From contig DATDUH010000011.1 of assembly GCA_036517755.1 (NCBI GenBank), positions 1 to 5,714 on the forward strand: a stretch of DNA of 5,714 bases, given 5' to 3'. Numbering within the stretch: the stretch's first letter is position 1; every line of letters starts with the position of its first letter. Source of the stretch: JACOXB01 sp036517755. Its GTDB lineage: Bacteria; Patescibacteriota; Minisyncoccia; UBA6257; Colwellbacteraceae. This document shows, one piece after another, positions 5,082 to 5,714 of this stretch. The position numbers were made by a program, and so were the translations under genes. The notes beneath the pieces were generated by a model. It worked only from the letters and a program-made list of their open reading frames with translations, was not told the origin of the DNA and ran no database searches.

Positions 5082-5248
5082 GAATTAAAGAGTTCTATAA
5101 GAGGCTTCAAGCTTTAGCCCAGGAGTCCTATATTCAAATAGCACTTCTCGTATTTTTAATAAGTCTCTTAAGTTTTGGTATCGGCTATCTTGTGGGCCGC
5201 GACTGGCAACAAACACCAATTATTATTGAAAATAATCCTGCTCCTTAA
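5075..5248 (+). CDS. Small single-pass membrane protein, possibly the truncated N terminus of a larger protein
   Basis: A 57-residue reading frame starting MSRIKEFYKRLQALAQES. A basic/amphipathic N terminus leads to one transmembrane helix (about 21-40, IQIALLVFLISLLSFGIGYL), then VGRDWQQTPIIIENNPAP and TAA. The motif SFGIGYL-GRD-PIIIE resembles, from memory, the N-terminal part of CPR proteins that continue into an Ada-type metal-binding domain (YVAS-G-KYH...C...). That domain is absent here: the frame ends two bases before the stem-loop repeat at 5250, where base composition changes. It may be a complete microprotein or a gene cut by the junction. Codon use and GC match the genes to its left. 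No Shine-Dalgarno is visible. Real gene: likely; function: unknown. Confidence 0.6.
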   Translation: MSRIKEFYKRLQALAQESYIQIALLVFLISLLSFGIGYLVGRDWQQTPIIIENNPAP

Positions 5249-5249
5249 T

Positions 5250-5294
5250 CCTCTTGGAGTAGCTCCGCCTCCAAGAGGAAAGCGAAGCTACTCC
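5250..5294. repeat. Stem-loop (REP-like) repeat with two mutually exclusive hairpins
   Basis: GGAGTAGCTCCGC (5256-5268) pairs with GCGAAGCTACTCC (5282-5294), a 13-bp stem with one mismatch and a 13-nt loop. A second, competing hairpin pairs CCTCTTGGAG (5250-5259) with CTCCAAGAGG (5269-5278), a perfect 10-bp stem with a 9-nt loop. The two share 5256-5259, so they cannot form together. The element lies between convergent frames ending at 5248 (plus) and 5288 (minus) and supplies the last codons and stop of the latter. No T-tract follows on either strand, so it is not a standard intrinsic terminator; a dispersed REP-type element is the better guess. Confidence 0.7.
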
Positions 5295-5614
5295 CTATCG
5301 AGCATGTCGGGAGGGAAAGGGACACGGCCGCCGGGTCCGGGCATCTCCTCGCGCCTTGTGACCGCCGGGGTCGAGAGACCCTGTATCCGGAGCGCTTTCT
5401 TGCGCCGGGCGACTCCAGCCCGCTGGACTTCCGTCTCCACGCCACTGGCTGCCGAGAGCGCCTTAACGCCCTCGAGAAAACCGTGGAGATACGCCCCGCT
5501 CGTCGTGGTTCCGGTCCAGCTCCCCAGCGGACCCCGGACCTCCACGTGGTGAATGGTCACAGGAGAACCTTCGCTCGCCCTGGTCGATGTAATCTTAACC
5601 TTCGACACCTTCAT
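5288..5614 (-). CDS. Hypothetical protein in the GC-rich region
   Basis: A 108-residue frame that I do not recognise. It starts MKVSKVKITSTRASEGSPVT, followed by IHHVEVRGPLGSWTGTTTSGAYLHGFLEGVKAL, which looks like a small alpha/beta fold: strand, strand, Gly/Thr-rich loop, helix. From about residue 66 it turns basic and then Pro/Gly-rich (MPGPGGRVPFPPDML). There is no signal peptide, membrane segment or cysteine. The start is well supported: GGGGGGTG sits seven bases or so before the ATG, and the upstream frame ends 12 nt earlier, suggesting an operon. The final Glu codon and the TAG stop come from the arm of the stem-loop repeat, so the natural C terminus may be missing. GC and codon use differ strongly from genes left of 5250. 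The odd tail could also reflect a frameshift. Confidence 0.6.
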   Translation of the reverse strand: MKVSKVKITSTRASEGSPVTIHHVEVRGPLGSWTGTTTSGAYLHGFLEGVKALSAASGVETEVQRAGVARRKKALRIQGLSTPAVTRREEMPGPGGRVPFPPDMLDRE

Positions 5615-5626
5615 CGCTTCACCCCC
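5615..5626 (-). promoter_or_regulatory. Strong Shine-Dalgarno (GGGGGGTG) deciding the 5614 start
   Basis: Between the TAG of the upstream frame (5629-5627) and the ATG at 5614, the minus strand reads GGGGGGTGAAGCG. It contains GGGGGTG, close to the anti-SD complement, at standard spacing. The genes left of 5250 show no site of this strength and mostly rely on stop/start overlaps, so this is a different translation-start style. Confidence 0.6.
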
Positions 5627-5714
5627 CTACATCTTCTGCCAGTCGATCAGGGCCTCGGCTAGACCCTGAAGGATCGGTTTCGTCTCCTCGAGTGGCCGCT
5701 CCTTAAGAAACTGA
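5627..5714 (-). CDS. C-terminal end of an unidentified protein, partial at the window edge
   Basis: The minus strand is open from the window edge to a TAG at 5629-5627 and gives 28 residues, QFLKERPLEETKPILQGLAE then ALIDWQKM. The stretch is helical and amphipathic in appearance, without a recognisable domain. GC-rich codon use matches the gene that follows. Only 12 nt, holding a strong Shine-Dalgarno, separate it from that gene, so they are probably in one transcript. Nothing about function can be said from this fragment; the frame itself could be chance, but its end position ahead of a good ribosome site supports it. Confidence 0.45.
   Translation of the reverse strand, partial: QFLKERPLEETKPILQGLAEALIDWQKM

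Noticed and set aside
5245..5445. 66-aa minus-strand frame over the repeat
   Set aside because: It runs in a different frame from the better-supported 5614 start, has low-complexity Arg/Ser content and gets its C terminus from the repeat.
5175..5552. 125-aa plus-strand frame crossing the repeat and the GC-rich region
   Set aside because: It overlaps the small membrane protein and the minus-strand gene in other frames, is rich in Arg/Pro/Ser as GC-rich shadows are, and has no ribosome site.
1..5714. Possible alternative genetic code (TGA as Gly, as in Gracilibacteria/SR1)
   Set aside because: TGA ends several genes exactly at ATGA overlaps, and no conserved protein contains an internal TGA.
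1..5714. tRNA, rRNA, CRISPR array or transposase
   Set aside because: No cloverleaf, rRNA signature, regularly spaced repeats or transposase motif was seen on either strand.

Overview
The window looks like a piece of a Candidate Phyla Radiation (Patescibacteria) genome, most likely a Parcubacteria-type lineage. This rests on recalled family resemblance, not a database search. The pointers are a compact type IV pilus cluster that starts with the tail of a likely LVIVD-repeat protein, a major pilin with the INPxRQFAQ-RN-QRW signature typical of these genomes, a small conserved protein ahead of def and fmt, nearly absent intergenic space, and many ATGA stop/start overlaps. TGA is used as an ordinary stop (for example at 160-162, 627-629 and 4347-4349), which argues against the recoded Gracilibacteria/SR1 lineages. 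A bL9 gene is present.

Layout. (1) Positions 1-1516, plus strand: four exported or pilus-type genes. They are the end of a probable LVIVD beta-propeller protein, a PilW/GspJ-like minor pilin, a PilX/GspK-like minor pilin, and, behind its own extended -10 promoter, the major pilin. The first three are joined by ATGA overlaps. (2) Positions 1506-3080, minus strand: an operon of a small charged conserved protein, def (peptide deformylase) and fmt (Met-tRNA formyltransferase), which together handle formyl-methionine at the start and end of its life. fmt carries two unusual DNA features: a perfect 38-bp palindrome and a short in-frame dispersed-repeat insertion. (3) A 39-bp divergent intergenic region with an almost perfectly symmetric bidirectional extended -10 element. 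(4) Positions 3120-4789, plus strand: a membrane-anchored S41 C-terminal processing protease coupled by ATGA to rplI (bL9). (5) rpmA (bL27) on the minus strand, overlapping the 3' end of rplI by 32 nt. (6) A divergent 57-aa single-pass membrane protein at 5075-5248. (7) A stem-loop repeat at 5250-5294.

From about 5295 to the end the DNA changes character. GC rises from 38% in 5101-5160 to 65% in 5341-5400 (hand counts). The strand switches to minus, and two unrecognised genes follow, one of them with a strong GGGGGGTG Shine-Dalgarno unlike anything earlier in the window. The change falls on the stem-loop repeat, so this is either a real junction (integrated or foreign DNA next to a dispersed repeat) or an assembly join across a repeat.

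I see no tRNA, rRNA, CRISPR array or transposase gene. I do not find a clearly new defence or mobile system. The most notable items are the fmt palindrome, the fmt repeat insertion, the symmetric promoter and the 5250-5294 junction.
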